64,000 nt of DNA, from assembly GCF_900101015.1 (NCBI RefSeq), contig NZ_FNFZ01000007.1:94468-158467 (forward strand), given 5' to 3'. How positions within the stretch are numbered: the stretch's first letter is position 1; each line of letters begins with the position of its first letter. Shown one piece after another: positions 1 through 10,860 of this stretch. This DNA comes from Sarcina sp. DSM 11001 (GTDB lineage: Bacteria > Bacillota > Clostridia > Lachnospirales > Lachnospiraceae). The position numbers were made by a program, and so were the translations under genes. Under the pieces are notes generated by a model, which searched no databases, was not told the origin of the DNA, and worked only from the letters and a program-made list of their open reading frames with translations.

Positions 1-54
1 TTGAAAACATACACCGGAACCGGAGATGCATTAGATCCTGAAAGTTTTCAATAA
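1..54 (+). CDS. possible 3' end of an upstream gene (partial)
   Basis: Frame 1 is open from the first base and ends at TAA (52-54), encoding a 17-residue tail ending in DPESFQ. Nothing identifies the family. It is listed because the structured element that follows starts about 10 nt after this stop, just as its second copy starts about 30 nt after pncB. It could equally be a chance open frame. Confidence 0.3.
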   Translation: MKTYTGTGDALDPESFQ

Positions 55-63
55 CAGAAAAAT

Positions 64-220
64 AGTTACAGTACAGATCGGCTCGAAACTCGAGGCGTTT
101 TTCGCGGCTTCTCGCGAAAAACCCGAGTTCAACGGCGCGCGGCGCACGCGAAGCGTATTGGAATCGCCGCGCGCAAGCGTTACATGTCCACGCCCTTCGA
201 GTGGGCGTGGACAGTAACGA
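64..220 (+). ncRNA. candidate structured RNA element, copy 1
   Basis: This non-coding stretch folds into strong nested stems. AACTCG (87-92) pairs with CGAGTT (124-129) around a perfect 10-bp hairpin (97-106 with 113-122). GCGCGCGGC (135-143) pairs with GCCGCGCGC (166-174). CGTTAC (178-183) with GTAACG (214-219) encloses a further 10-bp stem (186-195 with 203-212). A diverged copy lies at 12850-13029 on the minus strand. It shares CCCGAGTT and ATTGGAATCGCC, while its arms differ in sequence and still pair. I do not recognise the family. No T-tract follows, so it is not an ordinary terminator. The strand is assigned from the position after upstream stop codons and is inferred. Confidence 0.5.
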
Positions 221-277
221 AAAATAAGATACTATCCGGAATATTCGTTCCATGGAATTTACTCTAGCAATTGTGTT

Positions 278-1138
278 ATGATAGTTTTTGACTCGAAATT
301 TCAGGCTTTCAGACAGCCTGTAATGCCGACAGGCGTCCCCCGACGGCAGCTGATCCTTAATCTCGCAGGAGTCGGATTCAAAATTGATCCAGTCAACCGC
401 AGCCAGTTAGCTCTGTGCTTCGCAGGGTATGAAGACCTTCCGGAATACACCGGAAATACGCCTGGGACTGCTGATGGAGTCAGGATCAGCGCCGTCAATA
501 CACCGATAGTCTCTCTGGGGATAAGACCGGAGGAGATCAGAGAAGAGAAGGCTCTGTTTCTGCGCCATTGGCAGGATAAAGGGGCAGAGATCCCTTTTAT
601 GGACGACTACTGGCATGAGATCAATGCCCTGCGTAGAAAGATGCTTACCGTCCTGATCGAACACCAAATCATCCAACTTCATGGTTCTGCAATCTGTGTG
701 GACGGCCAGGGCGTCCTTTTTACTGCGCCGAGCGGGACCGGCAAGAGCACGCATTCACGGCTGTGGAGGGAGAGGTTTGGTAAAGAGGTCATCATGATCA
801 ATGATGACAAACCTCTGATCCGAGTGACTGATGATGGTATCCTGATCTGCGGCGCACCCTGGAACGGCAAACACCGTCTGGGGAGACAGATCGCAGCTCC
901 GCTCAGGGCAGTCGTACGTCTGCGGCGCGGCGAAGCCAATGAAATCAGTCCGCTTGATAATGCGGGAGCTTTCAGGGAACTGTTCCTGCAGACCTATCAA
1001 TTCAGAGACAGAGAAAAGATGCAGAGGGTCATTTCTGTTCTGGCCCGGATCATTGAAGATGTCCCCTGTTATTCCCTGCTTTGCAATATGGAACCGGAGG
1101 CGGCGGAAGTGGCCAGGGAAGGGCTGAGAGGAATATAA
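278..1138 (+). CDS. HPr kinase-like (HprK C-terminal domain) P-loop protein
   Basis: 286 residues. The C-terminal half resembles the kinase domain of HPr(Ser) kinase. His135 lies in HGSAI, a Walker A loop APSGTGKST is at 150-158, and NDDKP at 176-180 resembles the acidic metal/catalytic site. The first 120 residues match no domain I know. Genuine HprK is about 310 residues with a distinct N-terminal domain, so this is probably a stand-alone HprK-like kinase of the kind found with PqqD-like proteins, radical SAM enzymes or lasso-peptide genes. Its substrate is unknown. ATG 278 has only a weak ribosome binding site, and ATG 323 is a possible alternative start. The neighbours that could reveal its pathway would be left of the window. 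Confidence 0.7.
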   Translation: MIVFDSKFQAFRQPVMPTGVPRRQLILNLAGVGFKIDPVNRSQLALCFAGYEDLPEYTGNTPGTADGVRISAVNTPIVSLGIRPEEIREEKALFLRHWQDKGAEIPFMDDYWHEINALRRKMLTVLIEHQIIQLHGSAICVDGQGVLFTAPSGTGKSTHSRLWRERFGKEVIMINDDKPLIRVTDDGILICGAPWNGKHRLGRQIAAPLRAVVRLRRGEANEISPLDNAGAFRELFLQTYQFRDREKMQRVISVLARIIEDVPCYSLLCNMEPEAAEVAREGLRGI

Positions 1139-1154
1139 TTGAGAGGAATATAAA
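1125..1154 (+). repeat. 15-bp tandem duplication of the gene 3' end
   Basis: TGAGAGGAATATAAT (1125-1139) contains the last codons and stop of the HprK-like gene. It is repeated almost exactly at 1140-1154. Confidence 0.85.
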
Positions 1155-1168
1155 AGGGAAATTCTTGG

Positions 1169-1909
1169 ATGAAAAATATTGAAGGAAGAGAAGCGGGAGA
1201 AGACAAGCTGAAAGAAAAGGATCCTCTCGCCTGGGAGGAGATCAGGACAGACCATATCATCCAGGATGAGTGGATCGATTTCCGAAAGACATCCTACCGC
1301 TTTCCGGACGGCAGCATCTATGAGCCCTTTTACAGCTACAGCCGCAGAGATTATGTAGTGATCGTGGCCTCGGATCCGGAGGGCAGGTATCTGTGTGTCC
1401 GCCAGTTCCGGCAGGGCATCCTCCAGGTGACTACAGAGTTCCCCGCAGGCTGCATAGAGCAGAAAGACAGCAGAGACAGGACAGAGAAAGACAGCAGAAA
1501 CAGGGCAGAGGATGAAAAGGGCAGGGACAAAAAGAATGGGAGCTCCGGGAAGGACACCGGGAACAGCCATCCCTTCGGCGCTTCCTGGAGCGTATCTGAG
1601 GAGGATGCTCTGGAGGCGGCTAAGCGCGAGCTCCGTGAAGAGACCGGTTATGAATCCGATGAATGGGACTACCTGCTCACTGTTCCTTCTAATGCCACCC
1701 TGGCGGACAATTACGCTTTCCTGTTTACAGCGAAAAACTGCCGGCGGGTCTCCGGACAGACCCTGGACGACATGGAGTTTCTGGATGTCAAAAAGTACTC
1801 TGCCCGGGAAATTGAAGAACTGATCGCAAAGGGTGAGTTCCAGCAGGCGGTCCATATCACAGCCTGGCTGCTGGCGCAGAGAAGGGGATCAGGAGCTGTT
1901 ACTGAATAG
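1169..1909 (+). CDS. Nudix hydrolase with a large insertion in the Nudix box
   Basis: 246 residues, probably an ADP-ribose/nucleoside-diphosphate-sugar pyrophosphatase. The core is recognisable: EFPAGC at 90-95 and the catalytic helix EDALEAAKRELREETGY at 145-161 carry the usual REL-EE-G metal-binding residues. In ordinary members the PAG turn and this helix are about ten residues apart. Here some 40 hydrophilic residues intervene (about 99-139), beginning with two copies of a KDSR-type heptad and ending in a Gly/Ser-rich stretch. The insertion stays in frame and the helix residues are intact, so the enzyme may still work with a floppy loop. It follows the HprK-like gene by 30 bp and is probably cotranscribed. 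Start ATG 1169 lacks a strong binding site. Confidence 0.85.
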   Translation: MKNIEGREAGEDKLKEKDPLAWEEIRTDHIIQDEWIDFRKTSYRFPDGSIYEPFYSYSRRDYVVIVASDPEGRYLCVRQFRQGILQVTTEFPAGCIEQKDSRDRTEKDSRNRAEDEKGRDKKNGSSGKDTGNSHPFGASWSVSEEDALEAAKRELREETGYESDEWDYLLTVPSNATLADNYAFLFTAKNCRRVSGQTLDDMEFLDVKKYSAREIEELIAKGEFQQAVHITAWLLAQRRGSGAVTE

Positions 1910-2047
1910 CTTCTGACAATCTGCATGACGGTTCTTATGCTCACTGAGTCGAAAAAATATGCTGTTTTAAAACTCTGGCCTTGTTGAAATAACGACACAG
2001 GAAAGCAGATCGCAGAGCTTGCATACATCAGGAGCGGGAAAAAGTGT

Positions 2048-2078
2048 AAAAAAGCGGGAAAAAAGCCCCGCTTTTTTT
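2048..2078 (+). terminator. rho-independent terminator after the Nudix gene
   Basis: A GC-rich stem (AGCGGG with CCCGCT) is flanked by an A-run and followed by seven T's. The A/T flanks make it potentially bidirectional. Confidence 0.75.
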
Positions 2079-2079
2079 A

Positions 2080-2200
2080 TTGACAGGAAGGGGATACAGG
2101 TGTACATTCGTGATTGTATACATGTACGCAAAGTTGTTTTTTTAAAACTCAATAAGCTCATAAAGATTTCATGGATTTTTTCATGCTCTATGGGTATAAT
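2080..2200 (+). promoter_or_regulatory. candidate carB promoters
   Basis: TTGACA at 2080-2085 is followed after 17 nt by TACATT (2103-2108). A consensus TATAAT lies at 2195-2200 with a poor -35 (TGGATT, 2172-2177). Either could drive carB, leaving a leader of about 145-240 nt. I saw no PyrR-type anti-terminator. Confidence 0.4.
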
Positions 2201-2352
2201 GAGGAATGGCAAATTTTTAAGCAATCATGGAGCAGTGCGAAGATGCCCCGCCAAACGGCCTTTTTTAAAATGTTTTTTAACTCTTTTGCCGGCTTGAGAG
2301 GGGACAGTCGCAGGAATTGGCAGACATGGAAGTCTGCCAGAGAGGAGAGTTC

Positions 2353-5583
<3,231 letters not shown>

Positions 5584-5585
5584 TC

Positions 5586-5661
5586 CCTTTCCGGTCATCT
5601 GCCGGAATCGTTCCTTTCCGGTCATCCGCTGGACTGGCTTCTTTCCGGCTGCCCGCTGAGG
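5586..5661 (+). repeat. 27-28 bp tandem repeat after carB
   Basis: Two clear copies (5586-5612 and 5613-5640) and one decayed copy (5641-5661) share CTTTCCGG and a CTG-rich second half. The array begins two bases after the carB stop. Confidence 0.6.
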
Positions 5662-5793
5662 CGCCTGCAGCCTTCATGGTCACAAGCCAGGCAGCCCGCA
5701 GCTTTATTCCTGCATGAGCTTTATTCCTGTATGTATGCGGGGGGGGGGCTGCCCATTGTCACAAATATAGCTGAAATATAACTGCGATTATAT

Positions 5794-5828
5794 CCGGCAG
5801 GAGCCTCTGACAGCTCCTGCCGGTTTTT
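5794..5828 (+). terminator. carB terminator
   Basis: A perfect 11-bp stem CCGGCAGGAGC / GCTCCTGCCGG with an 8-nt loop is followed by TTTTT. Confidence 0.9.
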
Positions 5829-5939
5829 GCGTCTGAACCACATAATCTGAACCGCGGATTATACAGCACTGTTTTTCACATTACTTTTACAGGCTGCTTT
5901 TATACTGGTTTTATACCCCTTATGATCAGCCGACATAGA

Positions 5940-5968
5940 TTGACCGGAGAGGAGTATAAATGTATAAT
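5940..5968 (+). promoter_or_regulatory. promoter of the DUF3798-type ABC operon
   Basis: TTGACC (5940-5945), a 17-nt spacer and TATAAT (5963-5968): the best sigma-A-type promoter match in this part of the window. Confidence 0.65.
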
Positions 5969-5974
5969 GATATG

Positions 5975-6231
5975 AGTCAGCCTATACGCCATTCCAGACT
6001 GTTTTTGCATGGGTTGACTTTTTCACAGCCGGCTTTCGCCGGCCGTAACTGTAGGAACCGCATCGATGATCATCTGGTCATCTGACTATAGAGAAACACT
6101 GGTCAACCGGGTGTAAGGATTATTCCTGCGATTCCTTGTAAACCAATCTCCGAAAGAACCGCCTGCACGGTTTTTCAGGAGGATCTGGAGTGCCTGCCGG
6201 ACACTTCAGAAAGAAAGGAGGATTCATAGTT
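5975..6231 (+). other. long 5' leader of the ABC operon
   Basis: About 255 nt separate the predicted transcription start from the first gene. The leader holds a GCCGGC-TTTC-GCCGGC hairpin near 6030-6046. A weaker hairpin (AACCG-CCTGCA-CGGTT) followed by a short T-run lies near 6158-6177 and could act as an attenuator. No known riboswitch is recognised. Confidence 0.35.
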
Positions 6232-7509
6232 ATGAGAAAGAAACTGTTGGGAATTCTTCTCGGAGCGGTCATGGCCGTCTCCCTTGCAGCCTGCGGCGGC
6301 AGCTCAGGCGGCGCGAAGATCGAGAGCACAGATGCAGCTCCCGCTGCTGATGCGGCATCGACTACAGAGGCTCCTGCGGCAGATGCCGGCGCAGCAGAGG
6401 ATTTCCACATCGGTATCGTCACCGGTTCCGTCTCTCAGTCCGAGGATGACAGACGCGGCGCCGAGGCCTTCCAGGCCAAGTACGGCGAGGAGAACGTCAC
6501 TCTGGCAATCTATCCCGACAACTTCACAGAAGAGCTTGAGACCACGATCCAGACCATCGTGAACCTTTCCGATGATCCCAAGATGAAAGCCATCATCGTC
6601 AACCAGGCGATCCCCGGCACGACTGAGGCATTTCGTCAGATCAAGGAGAAGAGGCCTGACATCATCTGCATCGCCGGTGAGTCTCACGAGGATCTTCCCG
6701 AGATTGGCTCCGCAGCGGACCTGGTCGTCAACAACGACTTCGTCGCCCGCGGCTATCTGATGATCAAGACCGCACATGATCTTGGCTGCGATACGTTCGT
6801 ACACATTTCCTTCCCTCGTCATATGTCCTATGAGACCATGAGCCGCCGTGTAGCGGTCATGAAAGAGGCCTGCAAGGAATTCGGCATGAAATTTGAGATG
6901 GAGACCGCTCCCGACCCGACCACTGATGTCGGTACCCCCGGCGCTCAGGCCTATATCCTTGAGCACGTTCCGGAATGGATCGAGAAGTACGGCACCAATT
7001 CCGCTTATTTCTGCACCAACGACGCGCACACAGAGCCTCTGCTCAAGCAGCTGCTCAAATACGGCGGCTACTTCATCGAGGCAGACCTTCCTTCTCCTCT
7101 GATGGGCTATCCCGGAGCTCTGGGCATCGACCTCAGCGCGGAGGCCGGCGATTTCCAGAAGATCCTTGCCAAGGTTGAGGAAGCTGTTGTGGAACAGGGC
7201 GGCGAGGGCCGCTTCGGCACATGGGCATATTCCTACGGTTACACTGTTTCCGCAGGTCTTGCAGAGCATGCAAGAAACGTCATCCTGGGCAACAGCGAGC
7301 TCTGTGATATCGATGACATCTCCGACGCTTACGGCGTATTCTCTCCCGGCGCGGAGTGGAACGGCTCCAACTACACCAACGTAGATACTGGCGTCAAGGC
7401 CGACAACACCTTCCTGATCTACCAGGATACCTATATCATGGGCAATCCCGGCCACTACATGGAAGCAACAAAGGTAGAAGTTCCTGAGAAGTATTTCACA
7501 GTGAAATAA
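6232..7509 (+). CDS. DUF3798-type substrate-binding lipoprotein
   Basis: 425 residues. An N-terminal lipoprotein signal ends in the lipobox LAAC (Cys21), followed by a Gly/Ser/Ala-rich linker to about residue 60. The mature part (FHIGIVTGSVSQSEDDRRG onward) resembles periplasmic-binding folds of the BMP/sugar class and, from memory, the DUF3798 family of Clostridia and Fusobacteria. The protein should sit on the outer face of the membrane and deliver ligand to the ATPase and permeases encoded next. The ligand is not known. ATG 6232 is chosen over an upstream in-frame start because AAAGGAGG lies 10 nt before it and the signal peptide then begins correctly. First gene of the operon, about 460 bp ahead of the ATPase. 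Confidence 0.8.
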   Translation: MRKKLLGILLGAVMAVSLAACGGSSGGAKIESTDAAPAADAASTTEAPAADAGAAEDFHIGIVTGSVSQSEDDRRGAEAFQAKYGEENVTLAIYPDNFTEELETTIQTIVNLSDDPKMKAIIVNQAIPGTTEAFRQIKEKRPDIICIAGESHEDLPEIGSAADLVVNNDFVARGYLMIKTAHDLGCDTFVHISFPRHMSYETMSRRVAVMKEACKEFGMKFEMETAPDPTTDVGTPGAQAYILEHVPEWIEKYGTNSAYFCTNDAHTEPLLKQLLKYGGYFIEADLPSPLMGYPGALGIDLSAEAGDFQKILAKVEEAVVEQGGEGRFGTWAYSYGYTVSAGLAEHARNVILGNSELCDIDDISDAYGVFSPGAEWNGSNYTNVDTGVKADNTFLIYQDTYIMGNPGHYMEATKVEVPEKYFTVK

Positions 7510-7574
7510 ACTGCGCGTCAGTCGGCATGGTGAATCGCGTCTTGACCAAAACCGCAGCAGTTCGATAACAGGAA

Positions 7575-7607
7575 TATGTCAGGAGACGAATATGTTCTTC
7601 TGACATA
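7575..7607 (+). other. hairpin in the lipoprotein-ATPase gap
   Basis: TATGTCAG / CTGACATA pairs perfectly and the stem extends about four more pairs. It lies in the 461-bp gap after the binding-protein gene. It may stabilise the upstream message, as is common between binding-protein and transporter genes (inference). Confidence 0.5.
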
Positions 7608-7633
7608 CCGACAATGTGCATTTTAAATGTCGG

Positions 7634-7664
7634 CGAGGGGGGACAGCGAAAGGGTTCCCCCTCG
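7634..7664 (+). terminator. GC-rich hairpin, possible partial terminator
   Basis: CGAGGGGG pairs with CCCCCTCG, followed by TCTTGTT, which is a poor T-tract. It could attenuate read-through so that less transporter than binding protein is made. The rest of the gap up to 7970 shows no gene. Confidence 0.45.
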
Positions 7665-7970
7665 TCTTGTTGCGACAAATGCGATTTTATCCTTTCAATG
7701 CGGAAATACCGAAGTTTTACGTATGCAATTTAATGCGGTAAAGCTGGAAAGCAATGAACTTCTGCGCAGCTCATATCCGGGGCGGCTGCCCCGGCGTACA
7801 ACAGGACTGCCGGACAGCTGTCCACAGGTGATCTGGACTGCGCAGCAGCTCATTCATTTATTATTTTGAAGTATAAACCTGTGAACTGCGGGCGATATCC
7901 GCAGGACACAGCCACGAGACGAATAAAAAGACGAATAATAATAAAAACTGGAAACAGGAAGGCATGATTT

Positions 7971-9575
7971 ATGAGTGAACAAAAAGCGCCGCTTCTGCAG
8001 ATGCGGAATATTAAAAAGGACTTTTTCGGCAATCAGGTGCTGACAGATATCAATCTGGAGCTGGAAGCCGGTCAGGTCCTGGGACTGGTCGGTGAAAACG
8101 GCGCCGGCAAGTCCACGCTGATGAAGATCCTCTTTGGCGCGGCAGACATTGCGGAGACGGGCGGTTACGGGGGAGAGATCCTTCTGGACGGCCAGAAAGT
8201 CTCTTTTTCTTCCCCTTTTGATGCCATTGAGGCGGGCATCGGCATGGTACATCAGGAGTTTTCCCTGATCCCTGGCTTTGAGGCGGAAGAGAACATTGTC
8301 CTGAACCGTGAACCGAAAAAGGGGAACCTCCTCTCGGAGATCTTTGGAGACCGTCTGGACACCCTGGACCGGAAGGCCATGGATGAGACGGCTGAGAAAG
8401 CGATTGAAAAAATGGGCGTGTCGATCGACCGCCATATGGTCATCAGCAGTATGCCCGTAGGTCACAAACAGTTTACGGAGATCGCCAGAGAGCTCTCCAA
8501 GGATCAGCTGAGGCTCCTCATTTTGGACGAGCCGACAGCGGTCCTGACAGAGCGGGAAGCGGAAGCCCTGCTGGATTCCATCCGCGGAATGTCCGCGCGG
8601 GGAATCTCCGTCATCTTTATCACCCACCGCCTGCAGGAGATCCTGTCAGTCTGCGATACTGTAGCTGTCATGCGCGACGGCGTCCTGGTGGAAAAAGTAC
8701 CTGCCTCACAGACCGATGTCCACCAGATCACCCATTGGATGGTGGGAAGAGACATCGAGGGCGCCTCCGGGGAAACCCCGCAGGCAGCGGAGCAGGATCC
8801 CGGAGAAAACGCGAAAATTGCTCTCAAAATCGAGAAGCTGTGGGTGGATATGCCCGGTGAGACTGTCCGGAACGTCTCCCTCGATGTCAGAGAGGGCGAG
8901 ATCCTGGGGATCGGCGGCCTGGCCGGCCAGGGAAAGCTCGGCATTCCCAACGGCATCATGGGCCTGTATGAGGCAGGCGGCCGTGTGGAGTTCGAAGGAA
9001 AGGAGATTCCTCTGAACAGCCCTCGCAAGTGCCTGGATTCCTCTTTTGCCTTTGTCTCTGAGGACCGACGCGGCGTCGGCCTCCTCCTGGATGAATCTCT
9101 GGAATGGAATGTGGCTTTTCCTGCCATGCAGGTGCAGAACAAATTCTTGAAAAATTATCTCGGCGGCCTGATCAAGTGGAGAGACGACGATGCGATCCGC
9201 GCCGTCACCGAAAAATATATTGATGAGCTCAAGATCAAGTGCACGGGATCAAAACAGAATGCGAGAGAGCTCTCCGGCGGCAACCAGCAGAAGGTCTGCC
9301 TGGCCAAGGCTTTTGCCCTGGAGCCCAGAGTCCTTTTTGTCTCTGAACCTACCCGTGGTATTGATGTCGGCGCAAAAGCACTCGTGCTTGACGCACTCAA
9401 AAAATTCAACCGGGAAAAAGGGGTCACTGTCGTCATGATCTCTTCGGAGCTGGAAGAGCTTCGTCAGACCTGCGACCGTATCGCCATCGTTTCCGGAGGC
9501 CGGATCTCGGGCATCCTGCCCGCGTCCAGACCGGTCGTGGAATTTGGTGAGCTGATGCTCAAGAGCGTCGTCTGA
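7971..9575 (+). CDS. sugar-type ABC transporter ATP-binding protein (two ABC domains)
   Basis: 534 residues with the double-ABC layout of RbsA/MglA/XylG and of BMP-type nucleoside importers. Domain 1 has Walker A GENGAGKST and Walker B LLILDEP, with ELSKDQ in place of the usual LSGGQ signature. Domain 2 has a canonical LSGGNQQK signature, but its P-loop reads GLAGQGKLG without the GKS/T. Such asymmetry, with one degenerate site, is normal in this family. It supplies energy to the two permeases encoded downstream. ATG 7971 follows AGGAAGG. The last codons and stop are tandemly repeated after the gene. Confidence 0.92.
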   Translation: MSEQKAPLLQMRNIKKDFFGNQVLTDINLELEAGQVLGLVGENGAGKSTLMKILFGAADIAETGGYGGEILLDGQKVSFSSPFDAIEAGIGMVHQEFSLIPGFEAEENIVLNREPKKGNLLSEIFGDRLDTLDRKAMDETAEKAIEKMGVSIDRHMVISSMPVGHKQFTEIARELSKDQLRLLILDEPTAVLTEREAEALLDSIRGMSARGISVIFITHRLQEILSVCDTVAVMRDGVLVEKVPASQTDVHQITHWMVGRDIEGASGETPQAAEQDPGENAKIALKIEKLWVDMPGETVRNVSLDVREGEILGIGGLAGQGKLGIPNGIMGLYEAGGRVEFEGKEIPLNSPRKCLDSSFAFVSEDRRGVGLLLDESLEWNVAFPAMQVQNKFLKNYLGGLIKWRDDDAIRAVTEKYIDELKIKCTGSKQNARELSGGNQQKVCLAKAFALEPRVLFVSEPTRGIDVGAKALVLDALKKFNREKGVTVVMISSELEELRQTCDRIAIVSGGRISGILPASRPVVEFGELMLKSVV

Positions 9576-9666
9576 CGCAATTACTCAGGAGCGTCGTCTG
9601 ACGCAATTGCTCAAGAGCGTCGTCTGACGCAATTACTCAGGAACGTCGTCTGACCCAATGGGCTCC
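9563..9666 (+). repeat. 26-bp tandem repeat copying the gene's last codons and stop
   Basis: Four units of exactly 26 bp start at 9563, 9589, 9615 and 9641, each beginning GAGCGTCGTCTGA (GAACG in the last). The first unit contains the final coding bases and TGA stop of the ATPase gene; the others lie downstream. Units 1-3 differ at only a few positions. Confidence 0.95.
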
Positions 9667-9729
9667 GGCAGACGGGATGCCTGTAAAAACATACCAATAA
9701 GACACATTCATAGAATACATTCTGGATAT

Positions 9730-9779
9730 ATTCAGAGATTAATTCATTCAGAGATTAATTCATTCTGAGATTATTGTTC
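9730..9779 (+). repeat. 16-bp AT-rich tandem repeat
   Basis: ATTCAGAGATTAATTC occurs at 9730-9745 and 9746-9761, followed by a degenerate copy. It lies between the ATPase and first permease genes. Confidence 0.8.
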
Positions 9780-9813
9780 AGGGAATACTATTCAGAGAAT
9801 ACAAGGAATAAAT

Positions 9814-10860
9814 ATGATGAAAGATAAAGTAACCGCTTCGCTGAAAAGCTTCGGCGTGCCGCGTCTGATCATTGCGGGCTTTTTGCTGCTGCTCCTGATC
9901 ATGGCTCCTTTCGTCGGGGCAGACCTGCCGACGCAGATCTCCAACATCATTAACCGTTTCAGCTGGAACGGCATTCTCGTGCTGGCCATGGTCCCCATGG
10001 TGCACTCCGGCTGCGGACTCAATTTCGGCCTGCCTCTGGGCATCATTTCCGGCCTTCTGGGGGCGACCCTCTCCATCGAGCTGGGCTTTAAGGGGGGCTT
10101 ATCCTTCCTTGCGGCCATCCTGATCGCGACACCCTTCGCCCTGATCCTGGGCGCGGGGTACGGCTGGCTCCTCAACAAGATCAAGGGCGGAGAAATGATG
10201 ATCGCGACTTATGTCGGCTTTTCATCCGTCTCTTTTATGTGCATGATGTGGCTGCTGCTTCCCTACCACAGTCCCAACATGGTCTGGGGACTCTCCGGCA
10301 AAGGGCTCCGTACCACGATCTCCCTGGAGGGTTATTACAACCAGGCGCTGGCGGGCATTCTGCAGATCAATATCGGCAGGATCTCTATTCCGACCGGAAC
10401 CATTCTGTTTTTTGCCCTGCTTGCCTTCGGGATCTGGGCATTTCTGCATACAAGGACCGGGACAGCCATGACGGCTGTGGGCTCCAACCCCGTGTTCGCC
10501 AAAGCGGCGGGCATCAATGTCGACGGCATCCGTATGCTGAGCGTGATCATGTCCACCTGGCTTGCGGCTGTGGGCATCCTGGTCTATGAACAGGGCTTTG
10601 GCTTTATCCAGCTCTACATGGCGCCCTTCTATATGGCGCTCCCGGCTGTCTCGGCCATCCTGATCGGCGGCGCGTCGGTCAACAAGGCAACGATCATGAA
10701 CGTCATTGTCGGAACGATCCTCTTCCAGGGTATCGTCACCATGACGCCCACGGTCATGAACAACATGGTCCACATGGATATGTCGGAGGTCATCCGCATC
10801 ATCGCGTCCATGGGCATGATCCTGTTCGCACTGACCAGAAAGACGGAGGCATCGAGATGA
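9814..10860 (+). CDS. ABC transporter permease (BPD_transp_2 / RbsC-like)
   Basis: 348 residues and strongly hydrophobic, with roughly eight to ten predicted membrane spans. It resembles the permease class used by ribose-, BMP- and branched-chain amino-acid importers. Typical features are the Gly/Ala-rich central segment (NFGLPLGIISGLLGATL) and the late motif AVGSNPVFAKAAGINV, the usual ATPase-contact region (about 215-230). It should form half of the membrane channel, with the next gene's product as the other half. The ATG follows a modest AAGGA, and its stop overlaps the next start (ATGA), so the two are translationally coupled. Confidence 0.9.
   Translation: MMKDKVTASLKSFGVPRLIIAGFLLLLLIMAPFVGADLPTQISNIINRFSWNGILVLAMVPMVHSGCGLNFGLPLGIISGLLGATLSIELGFKGGLSFLAAILIATPFALILGAGYGWLLNKIKGGEMMIATYVGFSSVSFMCMMWLLLPYHSPNMVWGLSGKGLRTTISLEGYYNQALAGILQINIGRISIPTGTILFFALLAFGIWAFLHTRTGTAMTAVGSNPVFAKAAGINVDGIRMLSVIMSTWLAAVGILVYEQGFGFIQLYMAPFYMALPAVSAILIGGASVNKATIMNVIVGTILFQGIVTMTPTVMNNMVHMDMSEVIRIIASMGMILFALTRKTEASR

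Noticed and set aside
1459..1596. Frameshift or assembly error in the first Nudix gene
   Set aside because: The reading frame continues correctly into the catalytic helix and the inserted residues are in one frame, so it is an in-frame insertion.
6304..7455. 383-codon minus-strand frame
   Set aside because: Opposite the DUF3798-type lipoprotein gene, which has a good start, signal peptide and operon context.
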